Made by a program: the position numbers and the translations under genes. 64,000 bases of DNA from contig NC_061863.1 of NCBI RefSeq assembly GCF_907164915.1, positions 67,013,364-67,077,363 on the forward strand, read 5' to 3'. Shown here one piece after another: positions 22,877 through 36,609 of the stretch (position 1 is the first letter of the stretch; each line of letters begins with the position of its first letter). The notes beneath the pieces are model-generated. The model had not been told where the DNA came from and did not search any database. It saw nothing but the letters and a program-made list of their open reading frames with translations. The DNA is from Impatiens glandulifera. Taxonomy: Eukaryota; Streptophyta; Magnoliopsida; Ericales; Balsaminaceae.

Positions 22877-24358
22877 TTGTGTTCATAATAATGATTTATC
22901 ATGTAAATAAATGTTAAATAAATAATACCAACTTCAAATTACCCTTTTGTCCATTACTAATGGGACAAATATATTTAATTGAGTTCTAATAATAAAATCA
23001 CGGATGACTGGAAATTAATTCGCATTATCATATGGTGTGGGCAATCTGAAAAAAATAAATAAATGAGTTTTTGAAGGAAAAAAGTTATTGATACGAGCAT
23101 CTCAAATAATTTATGTTACACGTGTTCACATCAATCCGAAAAAAATGGTCTTGAACGGAATGATAATTTTTCGATCTCATTAGCATTTAAAATTATTAGG
23201 TTGTTGACATTTAAAATAATAATTACAATCTTGATTATCAATATCTAGCTAAATTCTTATGCATATAATATGTGTATTTTTTTTTTTAATATGAACACAA
23301 AATGACATAAAAATAATGATTGAAGTTGTATCTTATTCTTTCACATGCCCATGTCATTCATATGCTAACAAACCACCAACTCTTTATAAATAATTAACAA
23401 CCGAGTCAAAATAATTTGTTGTCACATCATAAAACTTCAAAAAAATAATATAGATTAATTTAAGTTTATATTTAAGTCTATAATTTAGGACTAGCTAGAT
23501 TGTTTTATAAATAAGATATAATATTATATTATTTTTAATTCATTGAGTAATAAACATATCAATTTGTATTTTTATTAAAAAAAACTCAATCTAGTTCTTA
23601 TATTTTTTCTTTATAGTTAAGTCATCAATTATTAAATATAATTTGTTATTTAACATTTATCATATACAATTATCTTAATTTTTTATTTCAATTTAAAAAA
23701 CTAGCACGACACACAAAAGTTGACTTATTTTTATTTGTAAACATATTTATACATATTTATACTTATGAAAAATAAATTAAAACATGATTAGTAACCCAAA
23801 AAAGATTGTGTTGTTTAGCTCTAGTACAAAATTTATATTAGACATTACAAACTGCATACCAAACAAAAATAATTGAAATAATAATAGTTGATAGAGATGA
23901 TTTGATGGTTGAAAAACTTTTTTAAGATACCACATTTGATAATGCCAAATAATAATAAAAATGGTATATGGCCCCATTACTTTCACAATGTCCACATGAT
24001 TTGTTTGTACACAATTTATGTAGTGTGAAAGGAAATTCAAGTATTTAGTCAATTCTAATGAATAGAGTGGGCCAAATACTTTTGTTCTTATTAGACATTT
24101 TATATAATATGTTTGAAAAGTAATACTAAGAAGTTTGAAATTTGGTATTTGTTCCATCATGCTTTTGACCTTTTTTGAAAGAAAAAAAAGTGTAGTATAG
24201 AAGGATTTAGTTCCAATTATGAACATGGTAAATAAATCATTTATTATTATAAAGAATAAAGAAAGAAACTAATTAGTCATTAATATATATGATAAAAACA
24301 AATATTAAAATTGAAATATAATGTTAGTATATATATTATTTTCATTCATTTTTAATAA

Positions 24359-24375
24359 GCTGGAATAGCTCAGTT

Positions 24376-24408
<33 letters not shown>

Positions 24409-24432
24409 GAGGTTCAAGCCCTCCTTCTAGCG
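24359..24432 (+). tRNA. tRNA-Asn (anticodon GTT)
   Basis: The 74-nt cloverleaf has acceptor GCTGGAA pairing with TTCTAGC (one G-T), A box TAGCTCAGTTGG, anticodon loop CTGTTAA with GTT, and B box GGTTCAAGCC. A run of T follows at about 24438. It is preceded by an AT-rich region, usual for plant tRNA genes. Confidence 0.95.
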
Positions 24433-24464
24433 ATTTGTTTTTTTGTTTATAATTTATTTTATAA

Positions 24465-24655
24465 CATATATTTTTGTGTGTTATGTTTTGAAGAATTGAT
24501 TTTTACTCTAATGAAATACCTTTTAAAGTGAACTATTATACATGTTGATGAATTTTATTACTTATATTTTTGTGTGTTATGTTTCAAAGAATTGATCTTT
24601 ACTACAATGAAATACCTTAAATTTAAATGAATTATTATACATTTGGATGATAATG
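24465..24655. repeat. ~96-bp tandem duplication downstream of tRNA-Asn
   Basis: TTTTTGTGTGTTATG plus the following AGAATTGAT...ACT..AATGAAATACC block occurs at about 24471 and again at about 24567. The two copies are similar but diverged by substitutions and small indels. Confidence 0.75.
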
Positions 24656-24834
24656 TGTTTATAATTATCTTTATTTGTTCACTATTCTAATCTAAAGCTT
24701 ATCAAGTTAATATTTCTTTTGGTATATAAATAAGATTGCTTTTTTTTTTTCAAATTATGATCTAAATGATACCAAAGAAAGAAAGTCTACTTGGGAAATA
24801 ATTGTTTGATAAACCAATTAAGAAAAAACATGGG

Positions 24835-26894
24835 TCATTTCCTGTGGCCGGAAGAGGCCATGAGAACTCCCACAGCAACAATGAACATCAACAACATGCC
24901 ACTGAGCAATACATAAGTCCTCTTCGAAGATTTCCTATACTCCCCAAACAGAATCACACCCCAAAATGTGCTCACAAGAGGAAGTGCCTACAAATTATTT
25001 GAAAAAAATTAAACCAAAGAAACAATTTATGTAACTAGATTATTTAAAAAGTTATCATTTTTACCTGAACAGCATCAGCTGCAGCATAACCAGCAGCTTG
25101 ACCACCCATAAACTGGAAACCATTACCAAACCCGCAAATAAGTCCTGCTAAAAGAGCCCAACCTCGACCATCCCAGTCCCTTAAGTAAGCCCCGAATGAT
25201 GATTTAGGCGCGCTTAATACCGGTCGATAAAGAAATAAGACGTTCAAAAATATAGCAAGAACAAAACAGGACACTGAGAAGTAGAAAAAAGCTGTGTAGA
25301 CTGTTAAGTGAGGAACGCCAGCTTTTAATGCATGCCATTGATCATTCGTAGCCAAATTGAATGCAGGTGAAAATAATGAGAAGCAAAAACCAGCAAAGAA
25401 TGTAATTGCCAATCCGATCATCGTACTTTTCCCATACACCTGCACCCAACTCCCCAAATTATTAAACAATTAAACGTAAATAAGAAACATTGATCGGAAA
25501 ATTCGAAACCTTGATCGATCTTCTCTTCTCCAACTGTAGAAGAAATTCAACAGTCCCGAATTTCGCTTTTCCTGATGCATCGACATCGTTGTTTGCATCA
25601 TCATCGAAATCGGGTCCTATCAATAAAGTTACTTATGACCCATAATCCAAAAGGAAATGAGAAAGAAAAAACCCAAAATCCAGATCTTATATAGAAATTG
25701 AGATTAAGAAATTCACCTTTTTCAATGGCGGAGATCTCATCACCAGCCTTGTCGATTGATGATCTGATTCTACTACTAAGCTTTGCTTTGTTATCAGCGG
25801 CGTTGGAAGCATGAACGGCAGAACCGATACAAACCGCGATTAAGAAGCACGCCACGCCGGGGAAAAGAATCTCCGCCTTGTTTATTTTGTCATCCAAGAA
25901 ATAATTCAACGTCGTGCCTGCCACAATAATATTTTTTAGTATTATAATTATTTTTAATAAATTTGTAAATTATGCTATGAAATAAATAATAGTTATAATG
26001 TTGTTTTTTAAATGACCTAATTGTTATTTGATATTCTATTCTGTGCCCAACTTTTAATTAAAATTAGAAAGACGAGTGTAAATTCATTTATTAGAAAATC
26101 TTGTTTGACTAAAATGGTGACATTTTGAACCTTTAAGCTATCATTCAAAATATAACATTTACTAAATATATATTTTATCGCACCGTGGCATTTTGATCTT
26201 TTACCCTATCGACTCTAGGTTAAAGTCCCGCTTAGACCCCTCCCACCTTTATAGACACCAACCACCCACATTAATTTTTTTTTTCGCGGCTATTCCAGGC
26301 CCCTAGTGACCTCTTAGGTCAACTTTTCCACTAGTTCAATCTGGTTAGGTAAATATTTTATAAATTATCTAAAACAAATTTATGTAAAACGATGACCAGA
26401 TTGATTTTTGGACAAAAATGTTTGTAAATTTTGCTGATAATTATATTTTGATCAAATGAGTATAAATAATATTTTTAGCAAAAGTAAAAAAAAAAAAAGG
26501 TGAAATAATAATAAAACATACCTATAACAACAGTTATACTGGAAGAGATAACCTCGGTGACCGATAATCCGACGAGCGCCCAAGCATACTGGGTCGCCAA
26601 ATTGCCGAGGCAAAGAACCACCCCACCGGCCATTGCATAGAGAATTGAAGGCCAATTCTCTTGCGCATGCACCAATTGATCTAAGAAATTGGGTCTCTGA
26701 TCCCCCAATTCGCCAAACGTAAACGCGATTAAGACTGCGGCCAGGAGATTGGTGATTGTGTAATCCAAGTATGTGTGTTGGGGTAGACGACCGCGTCGTT
26801 CAAGCAGCGTTAAGATCGCCGGCCATGTTCCCAAGAACACAAGGGATAATAGCATACAAGCTATTGCCCCTCCTTTGCTTTCTATCATATACAT
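24835..26894 (-). CDS. Ureide permease (UPS family)
   Basis: Five exons join in phase to 402 residues: 26894-26522, 25917-25717, 25616-25510, 25439-25065, 24987-24835. UPS proteins are plasma-membrane proton symporters for allantoin, uracil and related heterocycles. The start MYMIESKGGAIACMLLSLVF, the block RRGRLPQHTYLDYTITNLLA and the end VLMASSGHRK are near-invariant family landmarks. About ten hydrophobic segments are visible, with a long hydrophilic central loop (roughly residues 165-225, AADNKAKLSS to KRRSIKVYGK). Length is normal. The five Arabidopsis members are close paralogues, so no specific number is assigned. The 604-bp first intron contains a GC-richer stretch (26150-26350) of unknown origin. 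Confidence 0.94.
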
Positions 26895-29800
26895 CTCTTT
26901 TCCAAATTAAACAGATTCAGATTTTTTTGCTAAATCAGAGATAGAGAAACTCAGTTATAGTGATTTACAATTGGAAATTAAAACATCACTTTGTAATCTC
27001 AAATAGTGATCTTCTGACCTTGGGTAATAAAAATGGCCAAACATTTAACTCTCCTTTTCTGTGATTCTGATGCAGGGTCCTATGCTCGAGGAATCATTAA
27101 ATATTAAAACCACATCGGGGAGAGAGAGAAGAAAATATGATTTTATTACCTATTTTTTCATTTAATATGCTCTATTTTAATTCGTAGTAGCCTTATTGAA
27201 TGGTTGACTGGTTATTTTGTCTTGACGTGAAAAGTAAACATGCCATGAGTAAAGAGAAGGAGACAGTTTTAAACTTTGCCGTAAAAATTGAACAATATAA
27301 TAATATATTATTTAATTTGTATACTAATATAAAGTTTGTGTATAAAGTTTGTGGACATCAAAGTATTCTTTTTTAATTAGGAATTCCCATTCATAATGTC
27401 TAGAATTATATGATAAAGTTTCAGACTAAAAGAATTCCAAAGTTAGAATAAAATAAATAAATAAGCAAAAATGCATAACATATAGTTTGTTTGATCTTTT
27501 ACTATTTGACTTTGTTTTTTTATTATTATTATTATAGGGAAAAAATAATTTTTAAAAAATGAATAAAATCTCAAAATAAAATCCCAAAAATCTTGGATTC
27601 TTTTATAAATGTTTTGATTAAAAACAAATTTGTCTTGTTTCTGGGTATGGCCTTAAAGTTTGGCGAACTCTAGGTTCGGCTACGGGCTACCCTTAGCCTA
27701 TTTTCCCTCAATTCCCTATAAAAGTTTTATTTAAAAAAAATAAATAATGATAAACTTAAGTGAGTTAATAAATTAATTATACTAATTTTTAATATTTGTT
27801 AACAATATAATATTATATATTTTAATTTTTTTTTTTTAAAAAAATATATAAAAATAAAATGAAGGAACTGTTTATCCCCTCTAGAATTACACATCCAATA
27901 CATTGATATATGATACATCATATGCTGGAAGGGACACCAAAGGCAGCCAGAAATAGTTCGGCTAAGGATAGAATCGGACTTTTTACAGTCTTGTCTTTCT
28001 AACTGGTATTACCAATGCAATTTTATATTTTTTCACCTAAAACTATAAATATTTTTTTTTAAATTTTTTTAAATTAATAATTATAAATATTTCAATTAAC
28101 AAAATATATATCCAAATTAAATATATAACAACAATATCTTATATAAAACATTTCATAATACCTATCAAAAATATCAATATAATAAATTTTAAATGAAAAA
28201 ATATACAATAATAATTAACAACTATGAAAACACACTTATTGTTCTAAAAAAAACTATGAAAACATATTTTTCCTTACATTTTTAGAAGCAACTTTTTTAT
28301 TTAAGTTATCATATCCTAATGGTTCTAAGCACTCATTTTCAATTGATATCATCATTAATCTAAATAAATCTTATTCGATCATTTTAATCTAAAATATTTA
28401 AACTAATTTTTAGTACAAATATTTAATTAGATCTAGACTTTAAAAATAGAAAGAAAAATAAAATACCTGTTGATTAGTGTCGAGTGATATGTTTTTCGTA
28501 ATAGCTGTTATTGATGATACAATATCTATCTCTACTCTCCTCTGCAATAAGAAAATATAATGATAGATATTTTTATTTTTAAAGTGATTAAAATTAAGGA
28601 TAAATAATAAGAAAAATTAAAAACTAACTGAATAAGTAACATCATTAACTCAAAAGAAGAAATTTAGGATTAAAAAATTAAAAGAAGAAATTTAGGATTA
28701 GAAAATTATTATGTGAATTTGAAGATCGATAAAATTATATAAGAGAAGTTAAAAATTTACGGATTAGTATTAGATATAAGGTTAAAAAAGAGTTGAGTTC
28801 GATTAGGGCTAAAAAAATTACCATTAATATTATTAATATTAATTAAATATTAGGTTAGAAAATAGTGGCAAAATAAAAGAGATATATGTTATATAATATT
28901 TATTTATTATGAAAAGAGAGAAAAAAAAATTAATATTAATAATATAATATAATATAACTATTTTACAAAAATTTGTGTCTATAAATTTGGGGTATGCAAC
29001 TGCATTATACATTAATAAAATCGAATTACCTGATTATAAAAATAAAATAGAAAAATAGAATCTTATTAACTAATTAATACGAGATTGATATTCAAGTCAA
29101 CGATGCCAGCTATAATACACTGTCAGAAAGCTATCCCTTGACCATGCTGAAAAAAACTACTTTTATTTTTACAACAAAAACAAATTAACGCATTCTAGTA
29201 TATATCAATTTTTTAAAATTAAATTACATGATTCATAAATTAATTTTATGATAATGAAAAAAAATATTATATCACTATTAATTTTAGTTTAGTAATTTTT
29301 AAATAATATAAATATAGTAACATAATTACTTAGTTTAATTAATTAAGATATTCCATGTTATGGAATATTCCAACTGAATCCACTCATTTTATTGGGTAGC
29401 AATAAATTTTATTAATTTGGTAAAGAATCTTAATTTATGTTCATTTATCTCAAAATCAATTCACATCAAATTCCAATATTGCCCTCATTTAATTTGAAGT
29501 ATTAAAGCATGAATCATAAAAGTCAGTTGTGGGTAGTGGTTATAAATTGACAGAGATATTTATTGCAAAAGAAAGAAATTGACATATATATATTTATTTA
29601 GGTAAGCAAATTCTCACACGGCTATGTGAAAATATGTTTATTTATATATGTCACCTTTTTTTAACCTTATCAAAATTACCTAATATTTGAAATAGTAACA
29701 AATCTGACGTAGTATAAATAGCCCATTCTTATAACGGATGGAAAATCAATTATTTGAAACTTTCTTCTAATGCAAAAAAATGAGTGAAAAAATAAAAACT

Positions 29801-31059
29801 ATAAAAATAAAATTGAAAAAGAAAACTATAAGGTCTTGTTTGGATTTGGGTTTTCCAAATAACCCAACAAAATCAAGTATCACTTCACTCCCTACTCATA
29901 TATCAAATAAATCAATTCATAACCAAAATACTAAAATACCTATTATTTTAAATTATTATTATTTATTTTATTTATATAAAAAAACTGATATTCTTACCCT
30001 AAGATCCTGGTTCGAATCCGTCAAACAAGTTATACGTTCAGTTAAATAGTTATGTGTATTTGCGGGCTACATTCTTAATCAGTTGTCTCATTTAAACTTT
30101 TTATAGCCTACTGACAGCAAGAGGTGAATATTCTCACTCTAAAATCTATAGTTTGAACCCGTTAGGTGACATATTCCGCGTTTGATTAAATGGTTAAATG
30201 TGTTTTGCGTGCTACATGTTTAATTTGTTGTCCCATTTTATTTTATTTATATATATTAATACTTTTAAATATTTCTATCAAAAAAATATCATGCATTATA
30301 TTAAATAACTGAAGGCCTAAAATGGATGTATACAATATTATAATTGTTTCAATTTACCTGGACATTACGGGTGGATAGAATACCATATAAAACTATGTCA
30401 AATTAATATATGTAAATAAACCATCATTTTCAGCAAGAATAAAAGAAGATTTTATACTTTTTATTTTATATTTTCAGTTTTGTAAATGATACTACATAAA
30501 ATAAATAAATAATAATAATACTCCAAATATATTTGTCCCAAGGAAATTAAAATAAAAAATTTACTTAAATGGATGATTTAGTTATACTACTACTAATAAT
30601 AATAAATCAATTACACAAAAATGAATGATAAAATATAATTATAAAATTACTTACATGATTTTATTTAAATAAGTGATTATTGTTTTTTGAATTTGTACAG
30701 ATAATTTTACTTTTATTTTTCTTCTTAAATCGTAATAATAAAATAATTTGTAAATTTTAAAATCGTACAAATTTTAACTAGTGTAAAAACTTATTTAAAT
30801 AAAACCAATTAACCACATTCATAATTTTAACTAAGTGCAATCTAATTTAGTGGTTAATAGTTTCATTTTAGATATAAAAAAAATAGAATAACTAAATATT
30901 TTGTTCCAAATAGGTCTCAACCAATAATGTAGCAATGTGAATATGTGAGTGTTTAATAGTAACAAAACTAAACTCATAATTTCTTATTTATAGACCAAGA
31001 TTTATCATAAATTACTTTCCTTTAATAGATTTTTTAGTGACAAAATTAAATAAAAAATA
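26895..31059. other. Long AT-rich intergenic region between UPS and tRNA-Pro
   Basis: The first few hundred bases are the UPS 5' UTR and promoter. Beyond that I find no protein-like frame. A GC-richer island at 27630-27720 and another at 27930-28010 stand out from the AT background but match nothing I recognise. 29830-29890 starts with TCTTGTTTGGATTTGGG, a Tourist-type MITE end. The tRNA-like repeat pair is at 29987-30240. Confidence 0.5.
29987..30240 (+). repeat. Tandem pair of ~115-140-bp units with tRNA-like boxes
   Basis: Two related units (about 29987-30094 and 30127-30240) share the order ATATTCT-AC-CTAA-ATC, a B-box-like segment, GTTAAATAGTTA/GGTTAAATG, then GGGCTAC/GTGCTAC and TTGTCTCATTT. 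Unit 1 carries GGTTCGAATCC, an exact B-box consensus. Before unit 2, TAGCCTACTGAC at about 30103 lies 48 bp from GTTTGAACC, matching A-to-B spacing. It looks like the head of a tRNA-derived SINE or a related retroelement. Confidence 0.55.
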
Positions 31060-31131
31060 GGGGCATTCCGAGAATTGAACTCGGGACCTCTTGCACCCTA
31101 AGCAAGAATCATACCACTAGACCAAATGCCC
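31060..31131 (-). tRNA. tRNA-Pro (anticodon AGG)
   Basis: The 72-nt cloverleaf reads leftwards from 31131: acceptor GGGCATT pairs with AATGCCC, D-arm TGGTCTAGTGGTATGA, anticodon stem CTTGC/GCAAG with loop TTAGGGT and AGG, T-arm CGAGTTCAATTCTCG. The anticodon stem differs from the usual CTCGC/GCGAG but by compensated bases, so it should be functional. T-run follows on its strand. Confidence 0.95.
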
Positions 31132-31139
31132 ATTTGTTA

Positions 31140-33114
31140 TTTAAATTTATTATATATGTATCTATACTAATTAGAATTAGATTTAGTTTATTAAATATAT
31201 CTTAACCTTTAAATGCATAAAGTGATAAGAATTGTAGTAGTTTGTAAATTCAATACCAGTTTAGGTGTAAGAAAGAGCAATTATTGACTATGCCACTTAT
31301 TCATAATTCAAATGGAATCCCACTTATATTTATACCTAGATTAAAAAGATTGGATGAAATAGTATTTTTAGTTAAAGTTATTAGTACTCACAAAAATTTC
31401 GTACTACTCTATTTATAAAGTGAGCCAAGATCGCATATTCAGAATAAACTTATGATATTAGTGTTTTTAGAAAAGACGAACTAAGTTGGATATTAAGTTA
31501 ATTATCACGATATAAGCAAAAAAATGTTTTATTTTTTTAGGCACACAAATAATTTTGATCCATTTTGATCTTAATTCATTCAATCATGAGGCTTCAAAGG
31601 AGATGTGACCTAAATAACTTCAAACTATCATTGGGGAGAAGATCCAAACATAACAATAATACTTTGTAATTGTTTATAACTTATGTGATATTTTAGGTGT
31701 TTAGTGTAAGCATAAAGTTGTATCTCAGACATAGAACATATCGTTGTCTAATTTACTTTTTGTTTTAAGTTTTTTTCATTTTTAAAAATACCACATGATG
31801 GTAGCCTTCGAAAAAGTGTTAATATATATAATAAAAACACAAATGAATAAAATCTCTAATAAAAATATAAATGAAGAAACTTTAAGTTATTATAAACAAG
31901 GTGGGTCAAATAGGGCCCAGGTTCGTCTGCACCAGCCCAGTGCATCCATCTCCCCTGCTTCATTTAATAAGGAGCCGCCACAAATTAGAAAATATCAAAT
32001 TTTGCGGGACACATCAAAGAAAATAACTTAATCCATTGATTAATCTAACATATTGCGCCCTAATTAATCTTCCATCCAAACCAAACTTGATGGTTAATTA
32101 ATAATTGATATTCACTTAAATAGGTTTTCTACAGCTAAATATATTGATTCGAGCCGATTTCTCATCCCAAATAGGTATTTACGCTAGATTTCACTCTGTT
32201 AACTCATTACTCACATTCATTGAATTCCCTTTTCTTTTTCCAATTTGAGAAAATCATACTTAATTAGTGATTTCAAAAAAAAAATACCACACAAACTAAG
32301 AGTAACTAATATTATTAGAAAAAGGGGACGAGAAAAAAAGTCAATATGATAAAAAAGATGGATATGGAGACAATATAAGTTGAGATAGTTAGATGGTAAT
32401 TTTTGTTCATTATAATATGTGTTTTGTAATGTGATTTGACTACTACTACCCTTCATAAAATTTTGGGTCTTTTGTTTGTTATCGTACAATCAAAATTAGG
32501 AATTGTCTAGTTTTAATTATTAACTATTCAACTTTTTGAACTTCTTATTGAAATAATGTTAAACCATTTTAAAAAAATAATTATTATTATTAGAAAATGA
32601 TTGAAAAAGAATTTGGAAAAAGAATGACGTAAAAAAATATATATATATTTTTCTTCTATGTAGTTACCCTTTTTTTTTTTTTTTTTTACAATATCATGTC
32701 AAAAGTTGTCCCCCACCTTAATCCTACTATTATTATTTATGAAAGATTAAAATATAATATTTTTAAAAATTTAGTCATATGTAGAACCATATATATGATA
32801 GGAGAAAAAATTAAAATAAGAAAGTGTAATAACCATTCATTTTCTAATTTATTTTAATATTTGATTTTTTAATTAAATAAAAAAATAAAACTCAACATAA
32901 CTCGTTTTATTTATAATTTCTTTTTATATTTTAAAGTGGACTTTAATTTTAATTTCTTAATTTATTTTAAATGATTAAATATTCAATGTTAAAAATTATT
33001 GAAAATAGTTATTGATAAATAGTTAAATAATGTGAGAAGTAATTTGTATTTTTATACATAGTTTATTAAGTTTGAAATTCATCTAATTTTAAATATTAAC
33101 ATAGTTAGTTAATG

Positions 33115-33184
<70 letters not shown>

Positions 33185-33816
33185 TTGTTTTTCACTAATA
33201 TTATTTTATTTATTTATATATTTTAAATTTTTATTTAATAATATTTTTTCTTAATTAATATATTTATTTACTTTATAAACAATATTATTAATTCTTATTT
33301 TATTTGTATTGAACTTTTATTTTCACTTTTTATTTAATAATATTTTTTCAAAAATAATATAATTACTTTTTTTTATACACAATAATATTAATTATTAATT
33401 AAATTTAACAATAATAACATAACATATTATATAAAAAAATACAACTACAATAATATTATAAATTAAATAATAAATATTTATCAACTATTTAAAATATATC
33501 AAAATATAGTACAATTAATTATTTTAATTTTATCTGATATCTGAATATATATATTAGTATTTATTATATTTCATGAATATATTTATAAAAATAATTAATA
33601 ATATTAATATCAATACAAAATATAATAATTAATATTTTTATTGTAATTAAACTAATCTCATTTTTTATAATACATAAATCATTTAAAATAATTTATGTAT
33701 AAAGATTAAAAAAAATTATGTTAAATATATTAATGAGTTTAAAATGTCATTATATATGTAATTTTATAAATCAAAATAATAAATATATAAAAATATAGTA
33801 CTTTTAATTATTTGTT

Positions 33817-33868
<52 letters not shown>

Positions 33869-36609
33869 ATTTATTTATATTTTTATATAGGAATAATTAA
33901 TAATTTTAAAATATTTTGATATATTTAAAATATTTGATACATATTTTTTTATTTTAATAATTAATATTATTAGTTTAAATAAAAAATATTTATATTATTT
34001 AAAATATAATTTATTAAATAAAATAAGTTGAAATTAAATAAGAAAATATTTAATAATTATATTAATTAAAAGTCATATTTAAGTAATTATATTAATTTTT
34101 AAAGTTAATAAAAAATATATTTTATATTTATTTAATATTTTATAAAATAAAATCAACCACAAAATATCTTTAAAAAAAACAAGATGAATTTTAAGAAAAA
34201 AAATGCCAATACCGTTTTAATTTATTTGAGATGATGTGTTAACTTCCCATTAAATGGTGAAGGAGATGGGTGTGGGACTATGTCCAAAAAAACATGACAA
34301 GTCAAATAGTGGTTTGTTTGATGAGTTTTTTCATGATAACTAGAAGACTTAACCTAATTATTAATAGAAGACTTGAACCTAATTATTAATAGACGTCTCT
34401 ATTATCAATTATTTATTTTTATTATATCAACTAATCATCAATCAAATTTAGTAACTTGTTAAACTGTTTTATTTAAAATCAAATCCGTTATCAAATTGAG
34501 AGTGACTTAGTAGATAAATTTGAACTCATATTTATTTTATGAACAAAACAATTATTCATTTTCCAATCTCTCAAGTAAATGTAGAATATGTCCAAACATC
34601 TATCAAGTAAATGTAGAATATGTCCAATTATCATATCTCATGAATTAATCTTAGACAATTTGTTAAAATCTTTAAAATTTATCGGATGAAAATTAAATAA
34701 TGAGACTAAAATGAAATATGAATGATGAGTCTAATAAATATTTTTTAAATATAATACTTGTCTGGTAATTTTGTATGCGTGTCATTATTTTGATTTAGAT
34801 ATCTTAATTTGTCTAGTTTATATTAACTTTAAAGTTAATATGATTTTACCTATTAAATAAACAAAGTACTGTGAAAAATGCTTTTATTAAATAAAAAAAC
34901 ATTTCAATTCCTCTCAACTATATATAATCTACATTACTATATTTCGGTATAGAATATAAATTTCTAAACAAAGTTTTCTTACCATTGTTCTAATTATTAA
35001 TTTTTTAATTTATGAAGTTAACTAAATAACAAATTAAAATATTTTTGTAGTTAAAGATTCTTGACAGTTAAATTATCATTCAGGGAATTATTAGACCAAT
35101 ATAAGTATCCTAAAACTGAATTGAATTTTAAGTTCAACTTATATATATTGATTTATTTATATTTTATATCTTATAAATATAACCTTACACCTCTCATAAC
35201 AAGCCTATAATTTAAAATTACTTTTTAATAACCAATTATTTTTAATAAATGTTTTAAAAAATGTATGGTATACACATATTTATTACAGGCCAGGAACTAA
35301 TTAAACATCATTCGACACGTAATGACAGTTAATACAAACTACACATATTTAATTCCCTTTCTAAATAGAGGATTTTTAATGAGCTTATTCTGTTCATCTT
35401 AAAGTGGTGGGTCTTAAGTGGTTATGGCCTCCCATGTGGATTATTGTTTTAAAGTTCAATCCTAGTCTTCACGTCACCTCAAATTAAGGAAGTTATATAT
35501 AAAAAAAGAACAATAAAATGAATTATATTAAAGTCTATTTTTAATTTGATATTTTTACATAATTTTTTTTTTGAAAATTACATATATTTAATTTAGTCTA
35601 ATAATTTATTTTGAATAATGATAATAGTTATAGTGTTATATTTGTTGTTTTGTTTATTTATTAGCATATACATGATTTTTTTTTAAATGATTCCTTAAGT
35701 TATAAGTTATAATGTATATTACTTTATTTAGTATAAATATATATTTTTTGAATCATAAATCTGTATTATTTTTTTTTTTTTTAAGTATTTTGATTTTTGA
35801 TTAACATATATTTTTGAGATGGATCAAACATGAAAATAATGTATAATAAAACAACTCATTTGAAAATTAAAATTCATCTCAAATTTTAGTTGTATCTTAT
35901 ATGAGAATATAAGATCATTTATTTTTTTGAGAAAAATTAAAATTTTAAATTATGTGCAAGTTAAATTTTGATTAGAGCGAGTTAAATAGTTAAAATGGTA
36001 CTAAATTTATTCACTAAGAAATAAAAAATTCAAGTTCATGTAAAAAGTAAAAAATAAAAAATAAAAACAATTTTTTTAAGATAGATACAAATAAAATTTT
36101 AATAATTTTTTTTTTTTTTTAAAATAGTCTATCCCAATAACAAAAATATGACATGAAAAAATAAAAGTTACCAAACATATTATCAAGTTCAATAAATCAT
36201 TATGAAGAACAAATAACTCTATGAACTATTTCACCAATTTTTCGAAACGAATATCAAAATGAATCATAATAATAGTAATAAGAATGAAACGAATCAGACA
36301 ATTGCGATAATTGAAAATTTGACAATTTCTCTAACGAAAAAATTAATAAAAAATATATTTAATTGAAAAATATAAATTTAGAAATAATAAAATCCAAAAT
36401 ATTTGTATACAAAAATGGCAATTATTAAAAACAAAGGTGACCCCAGCTTTTAATTTTTTGTGAAAAAAGAAGTTATATATTAAATACTAGTGAAAACCCC
36501 CTTTGATAATTGCTATTGCCTATCGTGTCATTTGACATTCTGGCGGGCTCGATAGAGAGAAGCGCTTCGGTCGAACCGACACAGTCGCCGGATTAGACCG
36601 GCACCAGGT
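31140..36609. other. AT-rich, repeat-decorated intergenic region
   Basis: Nothing protein-like is readable. Features seen: short tandem duplications at about 34342-34395 (about 27 bp) and 34570-34625 (about 31 bp), long A/T runs, and two (TA)n tracts annotated separately. The last ~90 bp (36520-36609) is higher in GC and is the likely 5' UTR of the hydrolase gene. Confidence 0.5.
33117..33181. repeat. (TA)n microsatellite, ~65 bp
   Basis: Uninterrupted AT dinucleotides. A second tract of the same type is at 33819-33866. Confidence 0.95.

Noticed and set aside
23777..24226. 149-residue minus-strand frame, rich in Phe/Leu/Ile
   Set aside because: AT-rich composition gives hydrophobic codons by chance; no start context, family or splice pattern.
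31795..32031. 78-residue plus-strand frame
   Set aside because: No domain, no splice context and AT-driven composition; likely chance.
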